The notes under the pieces were generated by a model that did not search any database, had not been told where the DNA came from, and worked only from the letters and a program-made list of their open reading frames with translations. Positions 43,240-51,680 of a stretch of 64,000 nt of DNA are shown piece after piece; the first letter of the stretch is position 1; each line of letters opens with the position of its first letter. The position numbers and the translations under genes were made by a program. Source of the DNA: CAIZGX01 sp044374295 (lineage in GTDB: Bacteria > Bacteroidota > Bacteroidia > Flavobacteriales_D > Sanyastnellaceae); contig JBILOU010000002.1 of assembly GCA_044374295.1 (NCBI GenBank), forward strand, positions 17,440-81,439, in the 5' to 3' direction.

Positions 43240-44880
43240 ATGATAAAACACCTAATGCTCTTGAGCTTGATTGTCGCGCCTTTCTTAGGACAGACTCAAC
43301 TTCAATTGAATGAAATACTCGCTTCGAATGACACCAATCAAATGGATGAATTTTTCGAGTTCGACGATTGGATTGAAATATACAATCCTGGTGGAATCAT
43401 AAATTTAGCGGGATACTATTTGTCCGATAACCCACTTAATCTCATCAAGTATCAAATTCCTGCAACAGATCCCGGCGCTACAACTATGCTTCCTGGAAGT
43501 TTCAAAGTTTTTTTTGCAGACAATGACAATCTGACTCAAGGAGCACTTCACACAAACTTTACATTAAGCAGAAACGGAGAAAAAGTATTCTTAACCGCCC
43601 CAGATGGTGTAACTATAATCGACCAAATCGACTATCCTGAAATGGCTACCGACATTAGTTATGGTCGTGCCTGCGAGGCTTGTACAAGCTGGCAATATTT
43701 CAATAATGTTACCTATTCCGCTCCTAACGTAGAACAAACTCCAATTGCACAATTACTATTTATTAATGAAGTTCAGCCGGAAAACACTGGCATTTATCAC
43801 GACCCTGAATTCGAATACGACCCATGGCTTGAAATATACAACCCCAACACTTTTCAAATCAATTTGGGTGGTTATTTCCTGAGCGTTGACGGAACTCCAA
43901 CACAGTGGCTTATCCCAACGAACGAACCGTTTAACACCGTAATTGCTCCAAATAGTTTTAAAGTATTCTGGTGCGACAACGATCTGGCTTTTGGCGCAAA
44001 CCACTCTCCTATTGTTTTGAACCCCGCAGGAGGCACAGCTACGCTCACTGGGCCTGACGGCACAACTCTTGTGAGTTCATTAACCTGGGGAGCTCTTTCA
44101 CCAGGAACAAGTGCTGGTTGTTCAACAGACGGCGCACCAACTATCACCACCTTTAATCCGGCTACTCCGATAAACACCAATAGCCTAATTTTTATTACTC
44201 CAGAGCCTGTTGTTATAAATGAGGTTATGGCTGATAATGTTTTAACATTCACAGATAACTATGGTGAATTTGATGACTGGGTTGAAATCTACAACCCGCT
44301 AACCTACGACGTGAGTTTGGCTGGTTATTACTTAAGTGATGACAGTAATAATCCTAGGAGATGGCAAATTCCAACAACATTCGTAGACAGTGTCACCGTG
44401 CCCGCTCTCGGTTGGCTCACCTTTTTTATTGACGACAGTGGAACACAGGGAGTAAGACACGCAAGCTTTAACTTAAATAACAACAACGAGTTTATTGGAT
44501 TATACAGTCCAGATGGTTTAACCCGTGTAGATGAAATCGCGTGGATGCATATGGACCGCGATACAAGTTTTGGTCGTTATACAGATGGAAGTCCTGAATG
44601 GGTAAACTTTATTGTTACTACCCCTGATTTTTCGAATAATCAGGGTGTCATTAGTGTTCAAGAAACGAATTCTACGAAGAAATTCTTTTCGGTTTATCCG
44701 AATCCAACAAGAGGAATTGTGCAATGCTCGAAAAAGAGCAACATTCGCGTATATACCATTCAAGGAAATTTGGTTGAAAACCTATACGGGGTTTGGCAAA
44801 TTAATTTCAGCAACTATGGTGCTGGAATCTATATTGTGACCGATGAAGAAGGGAATAAACTAAGAGTGATTAAAGAATAG
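43240..44880 (+). CDS. T9SS cargo protein with three lamin-tail domains
   Basis: A 546-aa secreted protein. Signal peptide HLMLLSLIVAPFLGQTQ. Three lamin-tail (LTD) beta-sandwiches begin at NEILASNDTNQMDEFFEFDD (residue about 24), NEVQPENTGIYHDPEFEYDP (about 176) and NEVMADNVLTFTDNYGEFDD (about 325), each followed by W(I/V/L)EIYNP and GYYLSD. The last 75 residues form a T9SS type A sorting domain (FFSVYPNPTRGIVQCSKKSN ... YGAGIYIVTDEEG). Such proteins are usually surface-located and may bind or degrade polymers; no catalytic domain is visible. Confidence 0.92.
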   Translation: MIKHLMLLSLIVAPFLGQTQLQLNEILASNDTNQMDEFFEFDDWIEIYNPGGIINLAGYYLSDNPLNLIKYQIPATDPGATTMLPGSFKVFFADNDNLTQGALHTNFTLSRNGEKVFLTAPDGVTIIDQIDYPEMATDISYGRACEACTSWQYFNNVTYSAPNVEQTPIAQLLFINEVQPENTGIYHDPEFEYDPWLEIYNPNTFQINLGGYFLSVDGTPTQWLIPTNEPFNTVIAPNSFKVFWCDNDLAFGANHSPIVLNPAGGTATLTGPDGTTLVSSLTWGALSPGTSAGCSTDGAPTITTFNPATPINTNSLIFITPEPVVINEVMADNVLTFTDNYGEFDDWVEIYNPLTYDVSLAGYYLSDDSNNPRRWQIPTTFVDSVTVPALGWLTFFIDDSGTQGVRHASFNLNNNNEFIGLYSPDGLTRVDEIAWMHMDRDTSFGRYTDGSPEWVNFIVTTPDFSNNQGVISVQETNSTKKFFSVYPNPTRGIVQCSKKSNIRVYTIQGNLVENLYGVWQINFSNYGAGIYIVTDEEGNKLRVIKE

Positions 44881-44889
44881 ATTAATTAA

Positions 44890-45498
44890 TCATTCAACTC
44901 CCATGTATTTATGAATTTGAAGACCCACACGCCAGTGTGGGTTTTTTAATACCCAATCGAAAATAAGCGGAAGGTTTTCTTCTCTTTTATCCCATTCTGG
45001 TTGCATGAACCATTGCGCATTTTCATTCATACGTGCAGCCATTTCATGCGACCAAGTCAAATCTGTTTTATGAAAAATGACAACCTTCAATTCATTCGAC
45101 AATTCGAAATACTCCTCAAGCGGAACCTTAAACTTTTTTGGTGAAAAGGTTATCCAATCGAAAACCCCTGTCAGTTTCTGAGTGCCACTTGTTTCCAAAT
45201 GAATTCTCAAACCCACGTTGCGCAAGGCTTCCGTAAGGGGAGCAAGATCATGTAAAGTGGGTTCACCACCGGTTACAATAACTACTTTCACCCCGCTTCC
45301 AACGGCTGCTTCCACCAAGGTGTTTAATGAAACAAGTGGATGCTTCTCTTTGTCCCAACTCTCCTTCACATCACACCAAACACAACCAACGTCACATCCG
45401 GCCAATCGAATAAAAAAGCTTGGAACACCGGTATAAACGCCTTCACCTTGAACACTCGTGAAGGTCTCCATAACAGGATATTTCACTTCAGAACTCAC
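44890..45498 (-). CDS. queE: 7-carboxy-7-deazaguanine synthase
   Basis: A 202-aa radical SAM enzyme of queuosine/7-deazapurine synthesis that contracts carboxytetrahydropterin. Cluster ligands C35, C39, C42 (CDVGCVWCD). Other marks: FTSVQGEGVYTGVPSFFIRL, VVIVTGGEPTLH and a C-terminal GLQIHKYMGV. Overlaps rimO by 4 bp, so it is the last gene of ftsY-rimO-queE. No queC, queD or queF nearby. Confidence 0.94.
   Translation of the reverse strand: MSSEVKYPVMETFTSVQGEGVYTGVPSFFIRLAGCDVGCVWCDVKESWDKEKHPLVSLNTLVEAAVGSGVKVVIVTGGEPTLHDLAPLTEALRNVGLRIHLETSGTQKLTGVFDWITFSPKKFKVPLEEYFELSNELKVVIFHKTDLTWSHEMAARMNENAQWFMQPEWDKREENLPLIFDWVLKNPHWRVGLQIHKYMGVE
44924..44947 (+). terminator. Terminator of the lamin-tail gene, located inside the 3' coding end of queE
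   Basis: CCCACAC (44924-44930), loop GCCA, GTGTGGG (44935-44941), then six T. It reads as a good rho-independent terminator on the plus strand and lies wholly within codons of the convergent queE gene. Confidence 0.7.
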
Positions 45499-46808
45499 GC
45501 CTTAATTTTTCCAATTAAATCGTAGTGCTCTCCACGAATAATTTCAATATCTGCAAAATCACCTACGCGTAAATATCCTTCAGACTTTGGAACAACTACC
45601 TCGTTGTCTACTTCAGGAGAATCGAACTCTGTGCGACCAATGTAATAGTCACCTTCTATTTTATCTATCAAGACCTTGAAGGTCTTACCTACTTTCGCTT
45701 CGTTCAATTCTAATGAAATGTGTGATTGAACTTCCATTATTTCATCTGCACGCTTCTTCTTCGTCTTCGCTGAAACATCATCGTTCAAAACGAATGCAGA
45801 AGTATTCTCTTCATGACTGTAAGTAAATACACCCAAACGCTCGAAACGCGATTGTTCAATCCACTTCAAAAGTTCTTTGTGATCAGCTGCAGTTTCACCA
45901 GGGAATCCTGTAATCAACGTTGTACGAATTGCAATGTCCGTAACCTTCATTCGAATGTCCTGTATAAGCGCATCGGTCTTCTCGCGTGTAATACCGCGCT
46001 TCATGGCTTGCAACATTTTTGTTGTTCCATGTTGAAGCGGCATATCTAAATACTTACAAATATTATCACGCTCATTCATCACATCAAGCACATCCATCGG
46101 AAACCCGCTTGGAAAGGCATATTGCAAACGAATCCAATCGATGCCTTCCACATCGGAAAGACGTTTCAACAATTCTGAAAGAGTTCTTTTCTTTTCAATA
46201 TCTAATCCGTAGAAGGTTAAATCTTGAGCAATAAGCACCAATTCCTTGGTACCATTGGCCGCCAAAGATTTCGCGTTTTTCACCAACTGATCCATTGGAG
46301 TACTCACGTGCTTTCCGCGCATAAGCGGAATGGCGCAAAACGAACACGGACGGTCACATCCTTCCGAAATTTTAAAATAGGCGAAATGACTCGGCGTAGT
46401 TAGCAAACGCTCTCCCACCAATTCAGTTTTATAATCCGCCTTCAATGTTTTCAGTAAGCGAGGAAGATCACGTGTTCCGAAGAACGCATCTACTTCCGGA
46501 ATATCCTTTTCCAATTCGGGCTTGTAACGTTCGCTCAAACATCCCGTCACATAGAGCTTCGAAACATTTCCTTTCTCCTTCTCCTTTGCCCACGCCAAGA
46601 TTGTATTGATACTTTCTTCCTTCGCGTTATCAATGAAACCGCAGGTATTGATAATCACGATTTCCGAATCGCTCTCCTCAGATTCATGCTCTACGTCGAA
46701 AGAATTGGCCTTCAATTGCGCCATCATGACTTCCGAGTCGAAAATATTCTTTGCGCAACCCAAGGTTACTACGTTCACCTTGTTTTTCTTGAGGGTCTTC
46801 GTTTTCAT
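45495..46808 (-). CDS. rimO: Ribosomal protein S12 methylthiotransferase
   Basis: A 437-aa radical SAM methylthiotransferase that modifies Asp88 (E. coli numbering) of S12. The N-terminal UPF0004 cysteines are in TLGCAKNIFDSE, INTCGFIDNAKEES and VTGCLSERY. The radical SAM motif is CDRPCSFCAIP. A C-terminal TRAM domain (KVLIDKIEGDYYIGRTEFDS) follows. The N-terminal GCAKN wording distinguishes RimO from MiaB. Overlaps ftsY by one base and queE by four. Confidence 0.95.
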   Translation of the reverse strand: MKTKTLKKNKVNVVTLGCAKNIFDSEVMMAQLKANSFDVEHESEESDSEIVIINTCGFIDNAKEESINTILAWAKEKEKGNVSKLYVTGCLSERYKPELEKDIPEVDAFFGTRDLPRLLKTLKADYKTELVGERLLTTPSHFAYFKISEGCDRPCSFCAIPLMRGKHVSTPMDQLVKNAKSLAANGTKELVLIAQDLTFYGLDIEKKRTLSELLKRLSDVEGIDWIRLQYAFPSGFPMDVLDVMNERDNICKYLDMPLQHGTTKMLQAMKRGITREKTDALIQDIRMKVTDIAIRTTLITGFPGETAADHKELLKWIEQSRFERLGVFTYSHEENTSAFVLNDDVSAKTKKKRADEIMEVQSHISLELNEAKVGKTFKVLIDKIEGDYYIGRTEFDSPEVDNEVVVPKSEGYLRVGDFADIEIIRGEHYDLIGKIKA

Positions 46809-47776
46809 TACTTTGATTTTCCAGCGAATAAACTATCTACAAACTCGAATCTATTGAAGACTTGAAGGTCTCCGGCCTGCTCTCCTACTCCAATGAAGCG
46901 GACAGGTATATTGAATTGATCTGAAATTCCTATGACTACCCCACCTTTTGCGGTCCCGTCAATTTTTGTAATGGCCAAAGATGAGACTTCTGTTGCCGCG
47001 GTAAACTGCTTCGCCTGCTCAAAAGCATTCTGTCCAGTTGAACCGTCTAAAACAAGCATGACATCATGTGGTGCGTTCGGAACTACCTTTTGCATCACAC
47101 GCTTGATTTTCGAAAGCTCGTTCATTAAACCAACCTTGTTATGCAATCTTCCTGCTGTATCAATGATTACAACATCGGCATTTTTTGAAACTGCCGATTG
47201 TAAGGTGTCAAATGCAACTGCTGCAGGATCAGCGTTCATGGCCTGAGCCACTATGTCAACATTGGCGCGCTCTGCCCAAATCTTCAATTGGTCAATGGCT
47301 GCTGCGCGAAATGTATCTGCTGCACCCAATACCACTTTCTTTCCTTGTTGTTGAAGTTGGTAAGCCATCTTACCAATGGTGGTGGTCTTACCTACACCGT
47401 TCACACCCACAACCATGATTACATAAGGCATTCCATCTGTAGCTGGAATGAAAATCTCTTCGCTCTCTTCTCCATCATGACCTACCAGCATCTGCGCAAT
47501 TTCGTCACGCAAAACCTGATTCAATTGATCCGTTGGCATCGACTTCTCTTTGCGAACGCGCTCTTGAATTCTTTTTATGATTTTCTCTGTGGTATCGATT
47601 CCTACATCCGATGTAATTAGAATTTCTTCCAACTCATCTAACATCTCATCGTCTATGTGCGCTTTGCCCGTAATGATACGAGCTAGCTTACCGAAAATAC
47701 CTTCCCGGGTGCGTTCAAGACCAAGATCTAGCTTGTCTTTTTTTTCTTTCGAAAAGAGGCGTTTGAAGAAACTCAT
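46808..47776 (-). CDS. ftsY: Signal recognition particle receptor FtsY
   Basis: A 322-aa SRP GTPase. An N-terminal helical domain lacks a long acidic A-domain. G-domain motifs: VGVNGVGKTTTIGKMAY (P-loop), DTFRAAAIDQLKIWAER, IIDTAGRLHNKVGLM, ITKIDGTAKGGVVIGI. Targets ribosome-nascent-chain complexes to SecYEG with Ffh. First of three overlapping genes. The gene order DUF4295 then ftsY is typical of Bacteroidota, though here a strong terminator sits between them. Confidence 0.96.
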   Translation of the reverse strand: MSFFKRLFSKEKKDKLDLGLERTREGIFGKLARIITGKAHIDDEMLDELEEILITSDVGIDTTEKIIKRIQERVRKEKSMPTDQLNQVLRDEIAQMLVGHDGEESEEIFIPATDGMPYVIMVVGVNGVGKTTTIGKMAYQLQQQGKKVVLGAADTFRAAAIDQLKIWAERANVDIVAQAMNADPAAVAFDTLQSAVSKNADVVIIDTAGRLHNKVGLMNELSKIKRVMQKVVPNAPHDVMLVLDGSTGQNAFEQAKQFTAATEVSSLAITKIDGTAKGGVVIGISDQFNIPVRFIGVGEQAGDLQVFNRFEFVDSLFAGKSK

Positions 47777-47796
47777 AGTTTAGGTCTAAAATAAAA

Positions 47797-47825
47797 AAAA
47801 GGCCTTTCCAAAGGAAAAGCCTTTT
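47797..47825 (-). terminator. Terminator between the DUF4295 gene and ftsY
   Basis: 47797-47809 pairs with 47813-47825 (about 12 of 13 bp, loop of 3). On the minus strand it is followed by eight T, and by ftsY 20 bp later, so ftsY expression requires read-through or a promoter I cannot see. Confidence 0.75.
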
Positions 47826-47844
47826 AAAGTATTTCTAACAGCGA

Positions 47845-48000
47845 TTAGCCTTTAGCAAACCACTCGCCGATTTTATCGTTGTGTACAATCTCTTCCTTGA
47901 AGGAATAAGAGCCAGTCTTCGCAGACTTTACCATTTTTATTACTTTGGTGTGGTTCTTACCACCACCAGTTTGCAGGGTCGCAACTACTTTCTTTGCCAT
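47845..48000 (-). CDS. DUF4295 protein, 51 aa
   Basis: A short basic protein beginning MAKKVVATLQTGGGKNHTKV and ending EEIVHNDKIGEWFAKG. This is the Bacteroidota-specific DUF4295 family, which sits between rpmG and ftsY in many genomes; a ribosome-associated role is inferred from that position. The start is 9 bp after the rpmG stop. Confidence 0.85.
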   Translation of the reverse strand: MAKKVVATLQTGGGKNHTKVIKMVKSAKTGSYSFKEEIVHNDKIGEWFAKG

Positions 48001-48009
48001 GACTTAAGC

Positions 48010-48192
48010 TTATTTGATTTCTTTGTGAACCGTCATTCTCTTCAAAATCGGGTTGAATTTTTTCTTCTCTAAGCGCTCAGGCGTATTCTTCCTGTTCTTA
48101 GTAGTGATGTAGCGGCTTGTGCCGGGCATGCCAGACTCTTTGTGTTCTGTGCACTCCATTATAACTTGTATTCTATTACCTTTCTTAGCCAT
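48010..48192 (-). CDS. rpmG: Ribosomal protein L33
   Basis: A 60-aa protein of the large subunit: MAKKGNRIQVIMECTEHKES, ... GTSRYITTKNRKNTPERLEK then KKFNPILKRMTVHKEIK. This version lacks the CxxC zinc pairs (only one Cys). Preceded by a strong promoter and followed by the DUF4295 gene. The usual upstream partner rpmB (L28) is not adjacent. Confidence 0.96.
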   Translation of the reverse strand: MAKKGNRIQVIMECTEHKESGMPGTSRYITTKNRKNTPERLEKKKFNPILKRMTVHKEIK

Positions 48193-48379
48193 TGTTGCAG
48201 AAATTGGACGGCAAATATACGTAGAATATTGAGAATTGCAACTTTGGTATTCATTTTTTTAGAGTATTCTAAACTCTCACACACCGAATAGCCACAAATC
48301 TATGTTAATAAGACACTACACCCCCTGCTTTTTCTGTTGTTCTACTTAATAATTTCACACATCCATACATCCGTACATT
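48193..48379. other. Divergent intergenic region between rpmG and ftsK
   Basis: 187 bp holding the rpmG promoter on one side. On the ftsK side I see a partial direct repeat (ACATCCAT, ACATCCGTACA at 48360-48377) and a TACATTTT sequence that overlaps the presumed TTG start, but no clear ftsK promoter. No gene. Confidence 0.5.
48212..48241 (-). promoter_or_regulatory. Promoter of rpmG (TTG-N19-TATATTTG)
   Basis: On the minus strand TTG (48239-48241), 19 nt, TATATTTG (48212-48219), then 19 nt to the ATG at 48192. Full consensus, same spacing as the two tRNA promoters in this window. Confidence 0.75.
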
Positions 48380-50956
48380 TTGGCTAAAAAAAGAAAAGGC
48401 GAAGTCGACACTTCCGCCGAATTTGAAGATAGAAACGAACACTTGCAACGCGACGTCCGCTCCATGCGCATAGCCGGACTTGCTATTCTCTTATTTTCAG
48501 CATTTACTGCATTAGCTTGTGTTTCCTATCTATTCTCTGGTACTCACGACCAACAACTTTTTGTTGGAAGCGGTGGGTTGAACGAATCGTTTCATAACTG
48601 GATGGGCGGATTAGGCGCGCGCTTAGCTCATGCACTTATGTTTCATTTTGCGGGAATTGCAGCGCTTTGCATTCCGCTATTAACCTTCCTTGTTGGCATG
48701 CGCATGCTAACCGGAAAGCATCTTCTTCCTTTTCTAAAAACACTGCGTGTAAGTGTGGGCGTCATGCTCTTTCTTCCATTGGCCATCGGATTCTTTGCAC
48801 ACCGCACCAACCCCATTCCTTTCGATCATATTGAAATCTTAGTTAACGGATTATTCGTTGGCGGATACGGTGTTGTTGCCACACATTTTTGTGTTTCAAA
48901 TTTGGGATGGATGGGCACCCTATTCGGAATTCTGTTCGTTGTATTGGTATTCTTCATCGTGAATTTCAATCATCATGTAGACACCTTCATTGCTAGATTG
49001 GGTGTGCTTTTCAGATCGAAACCAAAGGCAGACAAGCCGAGAATTATCGAAGAAGAGGAGGAAGAAGAAGCGCCGTTTCAACCCGTTGTAAATACTCAAG
49101 AAACAACCGTTGAAGTAAAGGCCGAAGCCGTTCCAAATTATACCCCAGAGCCGGAACCCGAGCCTGAACCAGAAGTCTATGAAGTAATTTCCGATGAAGA
49201 CATTCCAACTTCAACAACATCGGCAAGTTTCGACTTTGAAAACCCGTTAAATCCACAACCCACTTTTGAATTAATTCAGGAAGAGGACGAAGAAAAAAAA
49301 ACGACGGATGAATTTGAACTAAGTCCTGTTTCTTCAGGAAATTCAACCATCTTCGAAGAGGATGATATGGGTGATTTAGGGATTGAAATTGCTCCAACGG
49401 TTCAAGCCGAAGAGCTCAGTTCAGATGAAATTGAAAGTACTGAATTCGGTGAGTACGACCCGAAATTAGACCTTTCACGCTACCAACTTCCATCCATAGA
49501 TCTCTTGCAGAACTATGGCGGAAACGGCCCTCAAATTTCAAAAGAAGAACTCGAGGAAAACAAGAACCGAATCATTGAAACGCTCAATCACTACAAGATT
49601 GAAATAGCGAAGATCAAAGCGACCATCGGACCAACTGTTACATTGTACGAAATTGTTCCCGCGCCAGGCGTTCGTATTTCGAAAATTAAAAGTTTGGAAG
49701 ACGACATTGCGCTTTCGCTTGCTGCACTCGGCATTCGTATCATTGCACCTATTCCTGGAAAGGGAACAATTGGTATTGAAGTTCCGAACAGCAGACCCGA
49801 CGTGGTTTCTATGCGTTCGTTAATCGCAAGCGACAAGTTCCAAAATGCAGACATGGAACTTCCATTGGTGTTAGGAAAAACCATTTCCAACGACATCTTC
49901 GTTACCGACTTAACCAAGATGCCTCACTTACTTATGGCTGGTGCTACTGGACAAGGTAAGTCTGTTGGTTTAAATGCAATCCTAGTGTCGCTCCTTTACC
50001 GCAAGCATCCTTCGCAAGTGAAGTTCGTATTGGTTGACCCTAAGAAAGTGGAACTTACCCTTTTCAATAAAATTGAAAGACACTTCTTAGCGAAGCTCCC
50101 CGACGAAGCGGAAGCGATTATTACCGACACAAGCAAAGCAGTGAAGACGTTGAATTCATTGTGTGTTGAAATGGATGAACGATACGGTTTGCTAAAAACA
50201 GCAGAGTGTCGAACCATTAAAGAGTATAACGCGAAATTCATTTCAAGAAAATTAAATCCGAACAACGGACACCGCTTCCTTCCCTACATCGTATTGGTCG
50301 TGGATGAGTTCGCAGATTTGATCATGACCGCGGGTCGCGAAGTTGAGACACCTATTGCCCGACTTGCACAATTAGCGCGTGCAATTGGTATTCACTTGAT
50401 CATTGCGACTCAACGTCCTTCTGTAAACATCATCACAGGTACCATCAAAGCCAACTTCCCGGCGCGTATAGCGTTCCGCGTAACCTCGAAAATTGACTCG
50501 CGTACGATTCTCGATGCTGGAGGGGCGGACCAATTAATTGGTAGAGGAGATATGCTTTTAAGTACGGGTAACGATTTGATTCGTCTACAGTGTGGATTCG
50601 TTGATACACCTGAGGTGCAGGCCATTACTGAATTCATTGGAAGTCAGCAAGGTTACGCCCATGCTTTCCATCTTCCTGAAGTTGCTGATGAAAATTCAAT
50701 GGAAATTGGTAATTTTGACAACTCGGAACGCGATTCATTGTTCGAAGAAGCGGCCAAGGTCATTGTGTTAAGTCAACAAGGATCAGCCTCTCTTCTTCAA
50801 CGCAAATTGAAATTGGGTTATAACAGAGCAGGCCGTTTGATAGACCAATTGGAAGCTGCAGGTGTTATTGGCCCCTTTGAAGGAAGCAAGGCTCGAAAGG
50901 TTTTAATACCCGATGAGATCGCTTTGGAACAGTTCTTGAAAACCTTGCGTGATTAA
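48380..50956 (+). CDS. ftsK: DNA translocase FtsK
   Basis: An 858-aa septal DNA pump. Four N-terminal membrane helices (residues about 30-200), an acidic Pro/Glu-rich linker (about 215-370, including EPEPEPEPEVYE), then the motor: GTIGIEVPNSRPDVV, LLMAGATGQGKSVGLNAIL (Walker A), VLVVDEFADLIMTAGREVE (Walker B), IATQRPSVNIITGTIKANFP. The gamma domain that reads KOPS is at the end (SLLQRKLKLGYNRAGRLIDQ). Start is TTG at 48380 (reads MAKKRKG); the next ATG at 48464 would cut the conserved basic N-terminus. Moves and unlinks chromosome ends at division with XerCD. Confidence 0.95.
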   Translation: MAKKRKGEVDTSAEFEDRNEHLQRDVRSMRIAGLAILLFSAFTALACVSYLFSGTHDQQLFVGSGGLNESFHNWMGGLGARLAHALMFHFAGIAALCIPLLTFLVGMRMLTGKHLLPFLKTLRVSVGVMLFLPLAIGFFAHRTNPIPFDHIEILVNGLFVGGYGVVATHFCVSNLGWMGTLFGILFVVLVFFIVNFNHHVDTFIARLGVLFRSKPKADKPRIIEEEEEEEAPFQPVVNTQETTVEVKAEAVPNYTPEPEPEPEPEVYEVISDEDIPTSTTSASFDFENPLNPQPTFELIQEEDEEKKTTDEFELSPVSSGNSTIFEEDDMGDLGIEIAPTVQAEELSSDEIESTEFGEYDPKLDLSRYQLPSIDLLQNYGGNGPQISKEELEENKNRIIETLNHYKIEIAKIKATIGPTVTLYEIVPAPGVRISKIKSLEDDIALSLAALGIRIIAPIPGKGTIGIEVPNSRPDVVSMRSLIASDKFQNADMELPLVLGKTISNDIFVTDLTKMPHLLMAGATGQGKSVGLNAILVSLLYRKHPSQVKFVLVDPKKVELTLFNKIERHFLAKLPDEAEAIITDTSKAVKTLNSLCVEMDERYGLLKTAECRTIKEYNAKFISRKLNPNNGHRFLPYIVLVVDEFADLIMTAGREVETPIARLAQLARAIGIHLIIATQRPSVNIITGTIKANFPARIAFRVTSKIDSRTILDAGGADQLIGRGDMLLSTGNDLIRLQCGFVDTPEVQAITEFIGSQQGYAHAFHLPEVADENSMEIGNFDNSERDSLFEEAAKVIVLSQQGSASLLQRKLKLGYNRAGRLIDQLEAAGVIGPFEGSKARKVLIPDEIALEQFLKTLRD

Positions 50957-50968
50957 TAAAAAAACAAA

Positions 50969-51610
50969 ATGAAAAATCTATTTCTAGCGTTCGCACTTCT
51001 TGCAACGTTCTCTCTTCAAGCACAGACCTCTAAAGAAATCTTAGATAAACTTTCTACCAAAGCGAAATCGTGGGCAACCACCTCTTCAGACTTCAGTTCT
51101 GAATTAAGCAATCCGAAAACTGGAAAAGTGACCAAGCAAAACGGCACTGTAAAAGTGAAAGGAAAAAAATACCAACTTGCGCTTCCAGACTATTCTGTAT
51201 ACTGTGACGGCGCTACTGTTTGGACTTACAATAAAAAATCAAACTCGTGTTCAATCGATAACTTAGCCGACGTGAAAGACGGTGGTTTCGATCCTTCTGA
51301 GATGTACACCATTTGGAACAAGGACTTCAAACACGAAATGAAAAACACCAACGCAACTGTTGATGGTGTTGCCTGTTACGAAATCGCTCTATACCCTTTG
51401 AACCCAAAATCGAAATCATTTCATACCGTAACTCTTTTCGTTGACAAAGCGAAAATGGAACTTACCAAGGTAAATGTAGTTACTCGCGAAAACGCAAACG
51501 TGACGTACAAGATTAAAAACTTCAAAGCGAATCCCGCAATCAACGAAGGAGACTTCAAATTCAATCAAGCAGGATTCCCAGGTGTGAAGATGGTGGACAA
51601 CCGCTTGTAA
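50969..51610 (+). CDS. LolA-like outer-membrane lipoprotein carrier
   Basis: A 213-aa periplasmic protein with signal peptide (KNLFLAFALLATFSLQAQ). The LolA half-barrel features are visible: KAKSWATTSSDFSSELSNPK, GKKYQLALPDYSVYCDGATV then WTYNKKSNSCSI, and a C-terminal DFKFNQAGFPGVKMVD. LolA shuttles lipoproteins from LolCDE to the outer membrane. Starts 12 bp after ftsK, the neighbour it also has in many Bacteroidota. Its last codons form the first hairpin of an unusual array. Confidence 0.88.
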   Translation: MKNLFLAFALLATFSLQAQTSKEILDKLSTKAKSWATTSSDFSSELSNPKTGKVTKQNGTVKVKGKKYQLALPDYSVYCDGATVWTYNKKSNSCSIDNLADVKDGGFDPSEMYTIWNKDFKHEMKNTNATVDGVACYEIALYPLNPKSKSFHTVTLFVDKAKMELTKVNVVTRENANVTYKIKNFKANPAINEGDFKFNQAGFPGVKMVDNRL

Positions 51611-51680
51611 GCGGATGACACAACACGTTGTGATGACAATCTTCGATTGATGACCGCAAGCGGATGACGCTATGCGATGG
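51601..51680. repeat. Array of five mini-hairpins separated by ATGA, filling the lolA/hemF gap
   Basis: Five perfect hairpins, each beginning with C and ending with G: 51601-51614 (CCGCTT/AAGCGG), 51619-51632 (CACAAC/GTTGTG), 51637-51649 (CAATC/GATTG), 51654-51663 (CCGC/GCGG), 51668-51676 (CGC/GCG). Loops are 2 or 3 nt. Each is followed by exactly ATGA (ATGG after the last). The array includes the stop codons of both convergent genes. Confidence 0.85.

Noticed and set aside
48374..48382. TACATTTT(G) as the ftsK -7 box
   Set aside because: It overlaps the presumed TTG start codon, so transcription would begin inside the gene. It also needs an extra T to fit TAnnTTTG.
51601..51680. The hairpin series as an ordinary rho-independent terminator
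   Set aside because: None of the five hairpins is followed by a T-run on either strand, and stems of 3-4 bp with 2-3 nt loops are too short for classical termination.
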